Of a stretch of DNA of 8,090 bases, positions 7,028-8,090 are shown piece by piece. Under the pieces are notes generated by a model. It was not told the origin of the DNA and ran no database searches. It saw only the letters and a program-made list of their open reading frames with translations. A program made the position numbers and the translations under genes. This stretch comes from Ignavibacteriales bacterium (GTDB lineage Bacteria; Bacteroidota; Ignavibacteria; UBA10030; SZUA-254): contig JACQYX010000011.1 of assembly GCA_016207985.1 (NCBI GenBank), positions 1 through 8,090 of the forward strand, given 5' to 3'. Within the stretch, counting starts at the first letter, position 1, and the number at the start of each line of letters is the position of its first letter.

Positions 7028-7732
7028 TCATGATTCTTTCTTTGATTTATTAATCAGTTTCATGTTTTCACTGCTTCTCAGTGAATTCACAAGCAAATGA
7101 GCTTGTCTTGTTGGTTCAGGAATACGATAACCTTTTACACATTTCATTATAAGCTCAAGGGCACCTTCGAGCGTTATTCGATTTCCAATAGAGACATATA
7201 CCGGTTTGACATTCCTCTTCGTCCGAAGTGCCGCACCAACTATTTCTTCTTTATCAATCAAATATGAATAACAGCCGGCTTCGGGTTGAAATTCTTTGTA
7301 TTTTCCAACAAGTATACTTTTTGCACAGCCCAATGTCGGTAAGTCGAGTACCAAACCAAGATGGCAGGCAATGCCGATTCGTCGTGGATGTGCATATCCA
7401 TGACCGTCTATTATGACCGCATCAGGTTGAAGGTTTAATTTTGCCCAAGCTTCGAGTACGGCAGGTGATTCATGAAAAGATAAAAGCCCGGGTATGTATG
7501 GAAATGTTGCTTTTGTGATTACCGTGCTTCGATCAATTTCTCTCAAATGAGGTAGTTGGAGCACCACGATACCTGCATAGATTACGTCTGAATGTTTATC
7601 GAACGATAAATCACAGCCAGCAATTGTCTTTATCGGACGAGCAAATTTTTCTATTTTGATTTTTGATCTAAGCTGCTGTTGTATCTCAACCGCTTCTGCA
7701 GGTGTAACAGTCCAATGATGGAGCTCTTTCAT
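7028..7732 (-). CDS. nfi: Endonuclease V (deoxyinosine 3' endonuclease)
   Basis: The 234-residue product is a normal family length. Endonuclease V nicks DNA at the second phosphodiester bond 3' to deoxyinosine, starting repair of deaminated adenine in the cytoplasm. Visible signatures: GCDLSF (D41), PYIPGLLSFHE (wedge Tyr79 and E88), and AVIIDGHGYAHPRRIGIACHLG (D109, H115). D41, E88 and D109 form the Mg-binding catalytic set, matching the spacing of characterised relatives. Also present are LGCAKSIL (K138), the GAALRT strand and the C-terminal PEPTRQAH motif. The ATG at 7732 overlaps the stop of the RDD gene as ATGA, and no Shine-Dalgarno motif is visible before it. Translation is probably coupled to the upstream cistron. 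Its own TGA overlaps an upstream ATG of the S9 gene in the same way. The gene looks intact. Its place beside secreted peptidases is probably just operon packing rather than a shared function. Confidence 0.96.
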   Translation of the reverse strand: MKELHHWTVTPAEAVEIQQQLRSKIKIEKFARPIKTIAGCDLSFDKHSDVIYAGIVVLQLPHLREIDRSTVITKATFPYIPGLLSFHESPAVLEAWAKLNLQPDAVIIDGHGYAHPRRIGIACHLGLVLDLPTLGCAKSILVGKYKEFQPEAGCYSYLIDKEEIVGAALRTKRNVKPVYVSIGNRITLEGALELIMKCVKGYRIPEPTRQAHLLVNSLRSSENMKLINKSKKES

Positions 7733-8090
7733 TGCTTGTTAATGACTAAACACCCTGCTATGATATCGTGCAGGGCTTGCTTTTGCTGTGTGAAACCCGC
7801 CATGATATAACCAATGCTCAATGTCAGGCTGGAAATTATCTTTCCATAATATCTCCCGGTCGCCCTACCAAACGAGATTCTATTTCCCTTCATATCGGTT
7901 ACAATAATACCGAGTGCCATTTTCCCTAACGTGGCGCCTTTCATCGATTCCATAAGAGCAAAATACAGCCATTCACCAACGATGATCGTCAATATCATCG
8001 CTATGTAAGTTCCGATGAGATAGAAAACAAATCCAACCGATGGATCGAAGTCCTCGTTCCATAAACCGATGCCGATCATCGCAAGAAAGG
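7729..8090 (-). CDS. RDD-family membrane protein, C-terminal part (5' end beyond right edge)
   Basis: The frame stays open through the right edge (…FLA before the ATG at 8079), so the gene is truncated by the window. The ATG at 8079 is unlikely to be the true start, because RDD proteins have an earlier membrane segment holding the Arg-Asp-Asp residues, absent here. What is visible is a second hydrophobic segment (FVFYLIGTYIAMILTIIVGEWLYFALMES), the conserved loop GATLGKMALGIIVTDMKGNRISFGRATGRYYGK, a third segment (IISSLTLSIGYIMAGF), and the family ending KQALHDIIAGCLVI. These small inner-membrane proteins are widespread. Roles in ion antiport or in chaperoning other membrane processes have been proposed, but no role can be assigned here. 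It ends TGA, overlapping the ATG of nfi by 4 bases, so the two are likely co-translated. Confidence 0.85.
   Translation of the reverse strand, partial: FLAMIGIGLWNEDFDPSVGFVFYLIGTYIAMILTIIVGEWLYFALMESMKGATLGKMALGIIVTDMKGNRISFGRATGRYYGKIISSLTLSIGYIMAGFTQQKQALHDIIAGCLVINKQ

Overview
The window is a compact stretch of bacterial DNA, moderately AT-rich, in which every gene I can support reads on the minus strand. In transcription order (high to low coordinates) the genes are: the C-terminal part of an RDD-family membrane protein; endonuclease V (nfi); an S9-type serine peptidase; an M1-type zinc metallopeptidase; a six-segment membrane protein; an M28-type zinc aminopeptidase; and the 5' end of a secreted YtcJ-like amidohydrolase that runs off the left edge. 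Junctions are tight: ATGA overlaps at 7729-7732 and 7028-7031, an 18-bp gap between the M1 and membrane-protein genes, and a 25-bp overlap between the M28 and amidohydrolase genes. The longest gap is 107 bp. One or two long transcripts are plausible. No RNA gene, CRISPR array, insertion sequence or convincing terminator was seen.

Four of the seven products carry a signal peptide (S9, M1, M28, amidohydrolase). The theme is therefore extracytoplasmic peptide and amide hydrolysis, with two membrane proteins and one cytoplasmic DNA-repair enzyme in the same run. The peptidase architectures (M28 with a PA insert and a winged-helix-like tail, M1 with a hydrophobic tail followed by a polytopic membrane gene) recall the Bacteroidota/Ignavibacteriota/KSB1-like assemblage. 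Clear Shine-Dalgarno motifs before most starts argue against classical Bacteroidia, which mostly lack them. This placement is inference.

The most notable observation is that two of the three peptidase genes are broken. The M28 gene has one in-frame TAG (1978-1980) where the family normally has sense sequence, probably Trp. It splits the signal peptide and N-terminal region from the catalytic domain. The S9 gene lacks the segment that should contain the nucleophile elbow (G-x-S-x-G) and about 80 residues after it, and the frame shifts by -1 at the junction (about 5556-5559). A canonical-looking slippery heptamer, G GGT TTA, lies exactly there. It is probably a by-product of the junction, but it should be checked. 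The M1 gene, nfi and the membrane gene look intact. I found no new multi-gene defence or mobile system. The window reads as a peptidase cluster with two lesions that are either real decay or sequence/assembly faults.
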